Shown: one piece after another, positions 8,231 to 16,809 of the stretch | Layout of the letters: each line of letters opens with the position of its first letter | How positions within the stretch are numbered: position 1 is the stretch's first letter | Assembly (NCBI GenBank): GCA_963804495.1 | Contig: CAWDQN010000010.1 | Coordinates: forward strand, 434,001 to 498,000 | DNA from: Rhodovastum sp963804495 | GTDB lineage: Bacteria; Pseudomonadota; Alphaproteobacteria; Acetobacterales; Acetobacteraceae | Reading direction: 5' to 3' | Length of the DNA: 64,000 nt | Program-made: the position numbers and the translations under genes | Notes under the pieces: model-generated | Told to the model about the DNA's origin: nothing | Database searches by the model: none | What the model saw: only the letters and a program-made list of their open reading frames with translations

Positions 8231-9688
8231 ATGCGGTTGCCGCCCGCCCGCCTCGCTGACGGATATCGAGCAAGAGGTTCACCGGACTTGCCCAGGCCGA
8301 CCGCTCCCGCCCACCCTGCGGTTGCCATATTTGCCGTTCTGGCACTGCTCGGTCCGACCCGGTTCGGTGCGGCGGAATCGCCGACGGCTGAGTCACCGCC
8401 CGCTTCGAATGGCCAGGCCACCCCCGCGGACGAGGAGGCCGGGGCGGAGACTTGGGCCATTCACGGCCAGGCCACCAGCGTCTGGCAGTACCATCCGGCC
8501 TTCACCTCGCGCATTCCGCCCGGCCCCCAGAGCCTTGATGCCGGCAGCCGCGGTAACGAAACGTTTTCCGCCACCTTGTATGGCGGCGTTCGCCTGTGGC
8601 CCGGCGCGGAAATCTGGGTTGACCCGGAGATCGACCAGGGATTCGGCCTGTCCGACACGCACGGCCTGGCCGGATTTCCCAACGGCGAATCCTTCAAGAT
8701 CGGCGACGCTGACCCTTACGTGAAGCTGCAGCGCCTGTTCCTCCGCCAGACCATCGACCTCGGCGGCGCGTCCGAAAAACGCGCGCCCGATCTCAATGTT
8801 CTCGGCGGCTCCCAGTCGGCCAACCGGCTGGTCGTGACAATCGGCAAGTTTTCGATCGTGGATTTGTTCGACACCAACAAATATGCCCATGACCCGCGCG
8901 AGGACTTCCTGAACTGGACGGTCATCGACTCCGGCGCCTTCAATTCCGCGTCGGATGCCTGGAACTTCACCGTCGGTGCCGCCGCCGAATGGTATCAGGA
9001 CTGGTGGACGATCCGCGCCGGCCTGTTCGACGGCACCACGATTCCGGGCGGCGAATATCTTGCCTCCCCGCTCGGCGAGCAGAGCCAGGGCGTGGCCGAA
9101 GGAGAGGCGCGCTACTCCCTGCTGGGGCAACCGGGAACCGCCAGGCTGACGGTGTTCGGCACGCGCGCGCGGCTGGCCAGTTATAATGATGCGATCGCGC
9201 AGGGCGTGGCGCTGGATGAACCGGCCACGACCGAAGGCATACTCCGTCTGCGCAACAAGGCCGGCGCGGCGCTGAACATCGAACAGCAGCTGCGCGAGGA
9301 TCTCGGCTTCTTCCTGCGGGCGGGCCTCCAGGACAGCAGAATCCAGTCATATAGTTACGTGGATGCCAGCCAATCGGTCAGCGCCGGTTTCCTGCTGACC
9401 GGCACGAGCTGGGGGCGGCCGGACGACAGCGCCGGTGTGGCCGGCGTGATCAACCTGGCCAGCCGGCAGCTGCGCGCCTACCTCGCCGCCGGCGGTCTGG
9501 GGATCATCATCGGCGACGGCCAGTTGCCGGGTTCGGGTCCCGAACAGATTGCCGAGGCGTTCTACAGTTACGCGATCAGGCCGGATGTGCACATCACCGC
9601 GGACTACCAGTTCGTCAATAACCCGGCCTATGACCGTGCCCGCGGACCGGTATCGATTATCGGCAGCCGGGTGCATGTCGAATTCTGA
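8231..9688 (+). CDS. OprB-family carbohydrate porin (copy 3, divergent)
   Basis: Third porin in tandem, about 485 residues, clearly related to copies 1 and 2 (WAIHGQAT, DPEIDQGFGLSD, DFLNWTVIDSGAF, GGLGIIIGDGQLPGSGPEQI, DYQFVNNPAYDRARGPVS) but diverged through the middle of the barrel. The chosen ATG at 8231 has AGGCGG 5 nt upstream and leaves a normal signal peptide (AVAIFAVLALLGPTRFGAA). In-frame ATGs at 8189 and 8216 are alternatives. The C-terminal residue is F, as expected for an outer-membrane barrel. The divergence suggests a different substrate or expression condition. The next gene faces it convergently. Confidence 0.88.
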   Translation: MRLPPARLADGYRARGSPDLPRPTAPAHPAVAIFAVLALLGPTRFGAAESPTAESPPASNGQATPADEEAGAETWAIHGQATSVWQYHPAFTSRIPPGPQSLDAGSRGNETFSATLYGGVRLWPGAEIWVDPEIDQGFGLSDTHGLAGFPNGESFKIGDADPYVKLQRLFLRQTIDLGGASEKRAPDLNVLGGSQSANRLVVTIGKFSIVDLFDTNKYAHDPREDFLNWTVIDSGAFNSASDAWNFTVGAAAEWYQDWWTIRAGLFDGTTIPGGEYLASPLGEQSQGVAEGEARYSLLGQPGTARLTVFGTRARLASYNDAIAQGVALDEPATTEGILRLRNKAGAALNIEQQLREDLGFFLRAGLQDSRIQSYSYVDASQSVSAGFLLTGTSWGRPDDSAGVAGVINLASRQLRAYLAAGGLGIIIGDGQLPGSGPEQIAEAFYSYAIRPDVHITADYQFVNNPAYDRARGPVSIIGSRVHVEF

Positions 9689-9725
9689 GCGGGGCCGAGA
9701 GACGGCCCTTCCGTAGGGCGTGGCG

Positions 9726-11990
9726 TCAATGAGGTGCGTCCGCCGCAGAGCCCTGGCCTTGGCCGCCCTGATTTGCCCGCCACCGCTCCCACATCCCCCA
9801 AAGTGCATCCTCGAAATGCCTGGCGAACCGGGGCGCATCGAACACCGGGGACGCCAGCACCTGCGCCCGCAACTGTGCCCGCAGTGTGGCAAGCCGCTCA
9901 AGGTTGGCGGCAAAGTGCACGGCTTTGGTCACGTACTCGTCGTCGCCGTCGGCAATCCAGTCCGCCAATCCGGCGTTGCGGGCAATGGTCTCGCCGGCAT
10001 GCGACAGGAAACGGCTTCCCCGCTTCGTCAATACCGGCACCCCCATCCACAGCGCCTCGCAACTGGTGGTGCCGCCCGGGTAAGGGAACGGGTCAAGCGC
10101 GATGTCGATGCGGTGATAGGCGCGCAGATAACCGGCACGTCCTGACGGCGGCTCGATCAGCAGCCGGTCGTCGCCGATGCCGCAAGCGGCGAAACGCCCG
10201 CGCGTGCGGTTGCATACGCCCGCGTCCTGAAACTGGAAGGCCTTGAGAACCAGCCGGCTGCCCGGCACCGCCTGCAGCACCCGCGCCCACACGGAAACCA
10301 CCTGATCGGTGAGCTTGTTCAGGTTGTTGAAGCATCCGAATGTCACCTGGCCGCTCGCCAGGGCCGGCAATTCGGACACTTCCACCGCCACCGCCGGGGG
10401 GGTGAAGCAATAGTAGATCTCCGGCAGCCGCCACATTGTTTCGGTGAAGTGATCGGCTTCCTCGGCGGACCCGACCTGCGGATCGCCGATGATATAATCT
10501 ATTTCGGCAACGCCGGTGGTGGCGAAATAGCCGAGCCAGGTCACCTGTACCGGCGCCGGCCGCCAGGCAAACACCGGCAACCGGTTGTGATCGGTATGTC
10601 CTGACAGGTCGAGCAGCACCTGGACCCCGGTTTCATGGATCAGACGCGCGGCCGCCTCGTCGCTCATTGTGTGGATCGGCTGCCAGGTTTTGAAGAAGGG
10701 CCTGATGCGCGCCGTCAACTCGTCCTCGCGGTCACGTGTTGGAAAAGCCAGCAGCGTGACACGCGCCGGGTCGACGGCGCGGAGCACCCCTTCCAGGAAA
10801 AACCCGACCGGATGATTGAGAAAATCACCCGACACCATGCCCACACGCAGGGGCTGACCGGCGGGGCATTCGTGCCAGGCGTTGAAGCGATCTCCGACCT
10901 GGCAGGATAGCAGGCCGCCGAAGCGCCGGGCGACATCGCGCAGAGTGTCCGCGGGTTGATCCGCCAGATAGTTCTGGGTGAACAGCAGGTTCGAGTATCC
11001 GGCGAGGTAATCCGGCTTGATCTCCACCAATCGCGCGTAATGCACCGATGCCTCGTCCAGGCGTCCCAACTCCTGCAGCGCGATTCCCAGGTTGATGCGC
11101 GCCTCCGGATAATCCGGCCTGAGCGCGACCGCCTGGCGATAGCAGGCGACGGCTTCCTCCAGCCGCCCCTGCAGCCGGTGGAAATTGCCCAGGTTGTAGT
11201 GTCCCGACGGCAACCGCGGCTGAAGCTCGACCGCCTTACGATAGAAGGCGAGGGCCTCCTCCAGCCGTCCCTGTTCCTTCAGCGCGCTGCCCAGGCCATG
11301 ATGCGCCTCGGCATAGGCCGGCCTGAGGGCGATGGCGCGCCGGAAGCAGGCAACCGCCTCCTCCAGTCGCTTCTGCTCGACAAGCGCGACTCCCAGATTG
11401 TTGTGGGCCTCCGCATAGTCCGGCCTGACGCTGAGAGCGCGTTGGTAGCATGCGACCGCCTCGTCCAGTTCTTCCTGCTCCTTGAGCACAGCCCCCAGGT
11501 TGTTGAGGGACTCCGGATGGTCCGGCCTGTGCGTCAGGGCGCGGCGATAACTGGCGGCGGCCTCGTCCAGGCGTTTCTGCTCGGCCAGCACGGTGCCGAG
11601 GTTGAAATGCGCCTCGGGGTAGTCCGGTTTGAGATCGATCGCCCTGGCAAGGCAGGCGACCGCCTCGTCCGCCCGGCCGAGTTCCTTCAGGGCTGCACCC
11701 AGGTTGCAATGGTAATTTGCCACCGTGGCATCGACGGCGATTGCCCGGCAAATCATGTCAACGGCCTGCTCAAACCGACCCATCTGGGCCGAGGCCATGC
11801 CGAGCAGGTGCAGGCTGTCGGCATGGTTTGGCGCGGCCGCCAGAACCTGACGGTAAAGATGTCCGGCATCGGGCAAACGTCCGGCCTGATGATGGCGCAG
11901 AGCCTGCGCGAACAGCTCTTGCACGGACGGGGAGGGCGGCGCTGACATCCTGTTCTGCTTGCTTTCCACCCGGCGTTGTTTGCGGTTCAT
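9726..11990 (-). CDS. TPR protein with C-terminal GT41 (OGT/SPINDLY-like) glycosyltransferase domain
   Basis: 754 residues. The N-terminal half has nine tandem 34-residue tetratricopeptide repeats (about residues 27-340) with the motif NLG-x-L and a P-D-Y/H ending; the coding DNA is repetitive at 102-bp period. The C-terminal half (about 360-740) matches the GT41 catalytic region: GHTDHNRLPVFAWRPAPVQVTWLGY, FGCFNNLNK and DPFPYPGGTTSCEALWMGVPV. Bacterial relatives transfer a sugar to protein Ser/Thr; donor and target are unknown here. The start MNRKQRR at 11990 fits the family. It neighbours the LysE and type I secretion genes, but no shared operon is indicated. Cytoplasmic; the family call is firm. 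Confidence 0.92.
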   Translation of the reverse strand: MNRKQRRVESKQNRMSAPPSPSVQELFAQALRHHQAGRLPDAGHLYRQVLAAAPNHADSLHLLGMASAQMGRFEQAVDMICRAIAVDATVANYHCNLGAALKELGRADEAVACLARAIDLKPDYPEAHFNLGTVLAEQKRLDEAAASYRRALTHRPDHPESLNNLGAVLKEQEELDEAVACYQRALSVRPDYAEAHNNLGVALVEQKRLEEAVACFRRAIALRPAYAEAHHGLGSALKEQGRLEEALAFYRKAVELQPRLPSGHYNLGNFHRLQGRLEEAVACYRQAVALRPDYPEARINLGIALQELGRLDEASVHYARLVEIKPDYLAGYSNLLFTQNYLADQPADTLRDVARRFGGLLSCQVGDRFNAWHECPAGQPLRVGMVSGDFLNHPVGFFLEGVLRAVDPARVTLLAFPTRDREDELTARIRPFFKTWQPIHTMSDEAAARLIHETGVQVLLDLSGHTDHNRLPVFAWRPAPVQVTWLGYFATTGVAEIDYIIGDPQVGSAEEADHFTETMWRLPEIYYCFTPPAVAVEVSELPALASGQVTFGCFNNLNKLTDQVVSVWARVLQAVPGSRLVLKAFQFQDAGVCNRTRGRFAACGIGDDRLLIEPPSGRAGYLRAYHRIDIALDPFPYPGGTTSCEALWMGVPVLTKRGSRFLSHAGETIARNAGLADWIADGDDEYVTKAVHFAANLERLATLRAQLRAQVLASPVFDAPRFARHFEDALWGMWERWRANQGGQGQGSAADAPH

Positions 11991-12152
11991 GTGCCCGTTG
12001 CCTCATCCGACATGTTCAGCAGAACCCTGTCAGCAGAAGCTTTAAGGTAGCCGCATCTGTTGATGGCGCAAATCGGTCTGCCGGGGAAAATTCCGGCCGG
12101 CGCGCGGCGCAGCCGGATTGACCGCGCCCCGTTTCCTGCCGAGTTTCCGCCC

Positions 12153-12770
12153 ATGACCCTGTTCCTGCTCACTCTCAAGGCAGCCGGTCTCGGCATTGCG
12201 GTGGCCGCGCCGGTCGGACCGATGGGCCTGTTGTGCATGCGGCGCACCGTTATGCGGGGTTGGCGGCACGGGCTGGCGACCGGGTTCGGCATCGCCACCG
12301 GCGACGGGATTTATGCCGCGGTCGCGGCGGTGGGGCTTGCCGGGGTTTCGGCCTTCCTGCTGTCGTTCGAACGGCCGCTGCACATCGCAGCCGGGCTGTT
12401 CCTGATCTGGCTCGGGGTGACCACCCTGCGCGCACGTCCTGAGTCGCCGCCGGCGCAAGCCGGGGGGGCGGCTTCCTGGTCGGCGGCGTTCGGCAGCGCG
12501 TTGCTGCTGACCCTGACCAACCCCCCCACCATCATCATGTTCGCCGCCATCCTGACCACCCTCGTTCCCCCGTCGGGTTTCGGCGCCGCCACGGCGGCGG
12601 CGACGGTGGCCGGGGTGTTCGGCGGGTCGCTGCTGTGGTGGTGCGGCATCGTCGGCGCCGTCAGCCTGTTTCGCCACGCGCTGGGGCCGCGCACACGGCG
12701 CTGGATCGACCGCGCCGCCGGGCTGGCGCTCGCCGCCTTCGGGCTGCTGGAGCTGCGCCGGGGACTCTAG
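12153..12770 (+). CDS. LysE/RhtB-family amino-acid exporter
   Basis: 205-residue polytopic membrane protein. It starts MTLFLLTLKAAGLGIAVAAP and has the family signature PVGPMGLLCMRRTVMRGWRHG at residues 20-41, then about five more hydrophobic segments, which fits the six-helix LysE fold. These proteins export amino acids or small amino-acid-like solutes. The upstream in-frame ATG at 12063 would add a basic, non-hydrophobic leader, so 12153 is preferred. The TAG stop merges directly into the nested repeat at 12770, whose repeats stay open in the same frame (see findings). Substrate unknown. Confidence 0.85.
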   Translation: MTLFLLTLKAAGLGIAVAAPVGPMGLLCMRRTVMRGWRHGLATGFGIATGDGIYAAVAAVGLAGVSAFLLSFERPLHIAAGLFLIWLGVTTLRARPESPPAQAGGAASWSAAFGSALLLTLTNPPTIIMFAAILTTLVPPSGFGAATAAATVAGVFGGSLLWWCGIVGAVSLFRHALGPRTRRWIDRAAGLALAAFGLLELRRGL

Positions 12771-12931
12771 AGCAACATCGGCCAGACCGGCGACAGCGCG
12801 CCGATCAAGTTGCTCGATAAAACAAAGAGCTCGAGCAACATCGGCCAGACCGGCGACAGCCAGACCGGCGACAGCCAGACTGGCGACAGCCAGACCGGCG
12901 ACAGCGCGCCGATCAAGTTGCTCGATAAAAC
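12770..12931. repeat. Nested minisatellite with inverted ends
   Basis: Two copies of a cassette. Each begins GAGCAACATCGG, holds n units of the 15-mer CCAGACCGGCGACAG, and ends CGCGCCGATCAAGTTGCTC followed by GATAAAAC. Copy 1 (12770-12823) has one unit. Copy 2 (12833-12931) has four, one with a single C-to-T change. They are separated by AAAGAGCTC. GAGCAAC and GTTGCTC are inverted, so each cassette can fold as a stem with the 15-mers in the loop. In the lysE frame it reads open as SNIGQTGDSAPIKLLDKT with QTGDS repeats, to a TAG at 12933-12935. Confidence 0.92.
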
Positions 12932-12942
12932 CTAGGCTAAAG

Positions 12943-12968
12943 CACTCTGACCTTTTACGGTCAGGGTG
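12943..12968. terminator. Hairpin between convergent lysE and hlyD-type genes
   Basis: CACTCTGACC at 12943-12952 pairs with GGTCAGGGTG at 12959-12968 (10 bp, one G-U), loop TTTTAC. It lies between two convergent genes, as a bidirectional terminator would. There is no strong T-run on either side. Confidence 0.5.
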
Positions 12969-13010
12969 AAAGCGCTGTAGGCCGGCCGCAATCCCTGCCG
13001 CCCCGCGCCA

Positions 13011-14447
13011 TTATGGCGCACGCAAACCCGATCGGGTGGTGGGAATGAACCGGGACATCAGGAAGCTCAATGCATTGCGTTGGCCGAGATGGATGTCCGC
13101 CTTCACCGGCATGCCCGGTACGATGCGCGCCCCCTCCGGCAGGTCGTGCAGCCGCACCTCGTCGATCGACATTTTGGCGCGGAAGAACAGAGCTCCGATC
13201 CTTTCCCGGGACTGCTGCTGGAGTGCGTCCTTGGTCGGGGCCGCGGTCGGATCTTTGAAGCTGTCCGGGCTCACGGAGCGCACCGTCCCGGTCGCCGTTC
13301 CGTGCAACGGATAGGGAAACGTTTCGAACTTGATTGTCACCCTGTCGCCGACGCGCACGAACCCCATGTCGCGGCCATCCACCACAGCGTCGATCTGCAG
13401 CGGGGCGTCGAGCGGCACCAGCTCCAGGAACTCGTCGCCGGACGCCATCACCGTGCCGACGCTGACCGGTGCCATCCGCAGCACGATCGCGTCGCGATCG
13501 GCCCGCAACTGCACCAGCTTGCGCCGCAGCCGCGCTTTGTTCAGTTGCTCGCGCGCATCCGACAGCAGACGCCCCTGCTCGGTTAGCTTCTCCGACGTAT
13601 CCGCGGCCCGCTGCTGCAGGTAGTCGTTGCGCTGGGCTACCAGCGACTCCAGGTCAGACCGCGCCCCGCGCACCGCTGACTTCGCCGCCGCCAGCTGCGC
13701 CTCGTAACTCATGCGTGTGTCGGTTGACTGCAAACGGTCCAGCTGGCTGCCAACCTGCAGCCGCTCAAGCTCGCGCCGTTTCGCTTCCACCTCGGCCGCC
13801 AGCTTCAGCCGCTCCGTGTATGAGGCCACATCCGAGGATGCCTGCACCAGCTTCACCCGCGCCGACTCGATCTGCTGCGCATACGACTCCAGCTTGAAAC
13901 TGGCCTCGCTGTGCCGGCGGGTGAACATCAGCTCCTGCATCTGCCCTGCCGCGCTGCCGTCCGACAGGTAGGGGCGGTTCTGTGTCTCGGCCGTCAGCCG
14001 GTCGACCTCGGCCTGCAGGCTGCTCACCTGCGCCTCCAGCGAGCCCATGTCCGCCTGCGCGAAGGTCGGGTCGAGTTCGGCCAGCACGTCGCCGGCATGC
14101 ACGAGCTGGCCTTCCTTGACGTTGATCGCGCGCACCAGCGACGTTTCCAGCGGCTGGACGGTGATATTGCCGGTGGTCGCCGTCACCTTGCCGGCGGCGA
14201 ACACATTGCGGTCGATCGGCACCACGATCATCAGCGTCAGCGAGATTGCGAACATCACCGCAATCGCCCAGGTCATGCGATGCGACGCCGGCGGCACCGG
14301 CCGCGCGATCAGCGCCGCCATCGGCGACTGGTACTCCAGCAGCGCCGGCGCTGCCGCATCGCGGGCAAGCGCCACCGCCCGCCCGCCCGATTTCGCCACA
14401 CGTGACGCAGCCGGCCCCTGATTGACCGACACGGGAAGAGTGCTCAT
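13011..14447 (-). CDS. HlyD-family type I secretion periplasmic adaptor
   Basis: 478-residue membrane-fusion protein. A cytoplasmic N-terminus of about 55 residues is followed by one transmembrane helix near 58-77 (WAIAVMFAISLTLMIVV), a biotinyl-lipoyl-like half (VKEGQLVHAGDVLAELDPT), a long coiled-coil hairpin (about 140-340) and a C-terminal beta-barrel (DRVTIKFETFPYPLHGTA). It would link an inner-membrane ABC exporter to a TolC-like outer-membrane channel. The ATG at 14447 has GAGGGG upstream and lies 13 nt after the stop of the ABC gene, so the two are co-transcribed. No TolC or RTX substrate gene is in the window. Confidence 0.92.
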   Translation of the reverse strand: MSTLPVSVNQGPAASRVAKSGGRAVALARDAAAPALLEYQSPMAALIARPVPPASHRMTWAIAVMFAISLTLMIVVPIDRNVFAAGKVTATTGNITVQPLETSLVRAINVKEGQLVHAGDVLAELDPTFAQADMGSLEAQVSSLQAEVDRLTAETQNRPYLSDGSAAGQMQELMFTRRHSEASFKLESYAQQIESARVKLVQASSDVASYTERLKLAAEVEAKRRELERLQVGSQLDRLQSTDTRMSYEAQLAAAKSAVRGARSDLESLVAQRNDYLQQRAADTSEKLTEQGRLLSDAREQLNKARLRRKLVQLRADRDAIVLRMAPVSVGTVMASGDEFLELVPLDAPLQIDAVVDGRDMGFVRVGDRVTIKFETFPYPLHGTATGTVRSVSPDSFKDPTAAPTKDALQQQSRERIGALFFRAKMSIDEVRLHDLPEGARIVPGMPVKADIHLGQRNALSFLMSRFIPTTRSGLRAP

Positions 14448-14460
14448 GCGTGCGCGCCCC

Positions 14461-16668
14461 TCAATGACCTTGCGCCAGCACCGGCGCCGGCGCCGCGGCC
14501 CGCGGGGTTTCCATGTAGCGCGTCTGTTGCAGCCACAACTGGCGGTAGATCGGGCAACGATCCACCAGATCACGGTGTGGGCCGGCATCCATCACCCGGC
14601 CGCGGTCCAGCACGATGATCTGGTCCATTTCGGTCAGCGACGACAGCCGGTGCGACACCACCACCATTGTCCGTCCCTCGGCGATGCGGGCAATATTGGC
14701 GTTCACCAGCGCCTCGCTCTCCGGGTCCAGCGCCGAGGTTGCTTCATCCAGGATCAGGATTCGCGGGTCGTGGATCAGCGCCCGGGCGATCGCCAGCCGC
14801 TGCCGCTGCCCGCCCGAAAGATTGGGCGAGCCTTCCTCGATGACCGTTTCGTAGCCGTCGGGCAGGCGCTCGACAAATTCCTCGGCGCCGGCCAGGCGGG
14901 CGGCGTGGACCGCATCCGCCAGGGTGAGGCCCGGGCGGCCGGCGATGATGTTCTCGCGGATGCTGCCGCGGAACAGGAAATTGTCCTGCAGCACCACACC
15001 GAATTGGTGGCGCAGGTATTCCAGATTGATGCCGCGGATCTCATTGCCATCGATTTCGATGGTGCCCTCGTAGCCGGTGGCGAAGCCTTGCAGCAGCCGG
15101 GTGATGGTGGACTTGCCCGACCCGGACCGCCCCACAAGTCCGACCGAACTGCCGGCCGGAACGAGGAAGCTGGTTCCATCGAGGGCGAGCGCGCGGACAC
15201 CGGGATAGGCGAAATCGACCTTGTCGAAGCGAATGGCCCCGCTGATCTCGGGCTGCGAGCCGAGGTTCGGCGCCGCCACTTCCTGGCGGTTGTCGACCAC
15301 GTCGGAGGCGATCGCGATGGCGCCGCGCACCTCCTCCAAATCCTCGATCAGCCGGGCCATGTTGGCGAGCGGATGCGCCAGCCGGCCGCCGAGCATCATG
15401 AAGGCCATCAGCACGCCCAGCATGCCGCGGCCTTCGATCAGCGCCATCAGGGCGCCGATCATCAGCACGCCGCGGCTCATGAAGGCCTCGATGATGCCGG
15501 CCAGCGTCTCCGGCCAGTTGCTGACGTAGCCGAGCCGCTCCTTGGCGTCAGCGGCTTCGGCCGTGACCCGGTCGAAAGCCTCACGTTGCTTTCGCTCCAG
15601 CGCCAGCGACTTGACGGTGCGGATGCCGTGCACGGTCTCCAGCATGACGGTGGAACGGTGCATCTCGGCGGCGATCCAGCGCCCGTGGGCGCGACGCACC
15701 GGCCCGAGAAAACTCAGGATCACCGTGCCGCACATCCCGGCGCAGGCAATGATCAGCCAGGTGAGGGTGGCATCGAGGTAGAACAGCACCGGCAGCATCA
15801 CCAGCACCGTCACCAGGTCGAGCATGGTGGCGAGCAGCTTGCCCGTGAGGAACTCGCGGATTTTCTGGACCTCGCCGACCTGGAACATGATCGCGCCGGT
15901 CTGCCGCCTTTCGAAGAAATCGAGCGGCAGGCCGAGCAGGCGGGAGAACACCATGGCGTTGAGCTTGACGTCCACCCGCGTGCCGACGGCGTTGATCATG
16001 CGCCGCCGCGCATAGCCGAGCAGTGTCTCCCACAGCACGGCCACCGCGAGCATGGCGGCGATGACGTTCAGGGTGGCCATGTTGCGGTAGGTCATCACCT
16101 TGTCCAGCACGACCATCACGGTCATCGCCGGCAGCAAGGCCAGGAAGCTGAGCACCAGCGAGGCCAGCATCACGTCGCGCATCAGCCGCCGTTCGCCCAT
16201 TACCAGTTGGAACAGGAAGCCCAGGCCGAGCCGCGAGTCCTCGGTGTTGGTCACCCGCGGCTTGATCAGCAGCGCCTCGCCTGACCAGACCTGGCGCAGC
16301 CGAAGCTCGTCGACGGGCACGCCGTCCTGTTCGCGGGGGATGGAGGGGTCGCGCAGCCAGACGATGTTGCGGGTCCGGTCGGCCCGGATCGTCAACGCCG
16401 CGCCGCCGTTGGCGAGCAGCAACACCACCGGGGCGGAGTCGCGCAGGTTCATCAGCCGGCGCCAGTTCAGCCGGGCCGGCTTCGCCCGCAGCCCGGCAGC
16501 GCGCGCCCATGCCGCCAGATCATGGCTGGCCGGAGCGGCATCTCCGTCGCGCCGCAGCGCCTGCGGATCGAGTTGGACGCCGTGGTACTGGGCGGCGGCG
16601 GACACGGCCATGACCCGGGTGGCATGCGGGCCGGCGGCGGGCGGAGCCTGGTCGTTGGACTGCGTCAA
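14461..16668 (-). CDS. Type I secretion ABC transporter with cysteine-less C39-like domain
   Basis: About 735 residues in three parts: an N-terminal C39-like domain (about 10-140), a six-helix exporter domain (about 165-440) and an ATPase domain. The ATPase has Walker A GRSGSGKST, signature LSGGQRQR, Walker B ILILDEATSALD and H-loop VVSHRLS. The peptidase Cys is absent (AVSAAAQYHG where active enzymes have DCGAAC), so like HlyB it should bind rather than cleave its substrate. The TTG at 16668, 8 nt after AGAGGA, is preferred; the longer reading to 16791 has an atypical leader. It drives export with the HlyD-like protein. Substrate unknown. Confidence 0.9.
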   Translation of the reverse strand: MTQSNDQAPPAAGPHATRVMAVSAAAQYHGVQLDPQALRRDGDAAPASHDLAAWARAAGLRAKPARLNWRRLMNLRDSAPVVLLLANGGAALTIRADRTRNIVWLRDPSIPREQDGVPVDELRLRQVWSGEALLIKPRVTNTEDSRLGLGFLFQLVMGERRLMRDVMLASLVLSFLALLPAMTVMVVLDKVMTYRNMATLNVIAAMLAVAVLWETLLGYARRRMINAVGTRVDVKLNAMVFSRLLGLPLDFFERRQTGAIMFQVGEVQKIREFLTGKLLATMLDLVTVLVMLPVLFYLDATLTWLIIACAGMCGTVILSFLGPVRRAHGRWIAAEMHRSTVMLETVHGIRTVKSLALERKQREAFDRVTAEAADAKERLGYVSNWPETLAGIIEAFMSRGVLMIGALMALIEGRGMLGVLMAFMMLGGRLAHPLANMARLIEDLEEVRGAIAIASDVVDNRQEVAAPNLGSQPEISGAIRFDKVDFAYPGVRALALDGTSFLVPAGSSVGLVGRSGSGKSTITRLLQGFATGYEGTIEIDGNEIRGINLEYLRHQFGVVLQDNFLFRGSIRENIIAGRPGLTLADAVHAARLAGAEEFVERLPDGYETVIEEGSPNLSGGQRQRLAIARALIHDPRILILDEATSALDPESEALVNANIARIAEGRTMVVVSHRLSSLTEMDQIIVLDRGRVMDAGPHRDLVDRCPIYRQLWLQQTRYMETPRAAAPAPVLAQGH

Positions 16669-16809
16669 GTGCCTGGTCCTCTGGCCTCGATTGGGGGCGG
16701 GACGCGCCGTCGCCACCCTGGTGGTTGCCGCCAGGGTGCGGCCCGGCCCGGAAAAACCCCGCACATCGCCGGTCGCACCGCCGATAGGCACGCATCCGCC
16801 GATCGCGGT

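Noticed and set aside
12770..12931. CRISPR array
   Set aside because: The units are directly abutting 15-mers without spacers; the 16-mers at 32187 likewise have no spacers, and no cas gene is present.
14422..16284. 620-codon plus-strand frame with His/Asp/Gln-rich text opposite the ABC gene
   Set aside because: Low-complexity shadow of the secretion ABC gene; the minus strand carries all conserved motifs.
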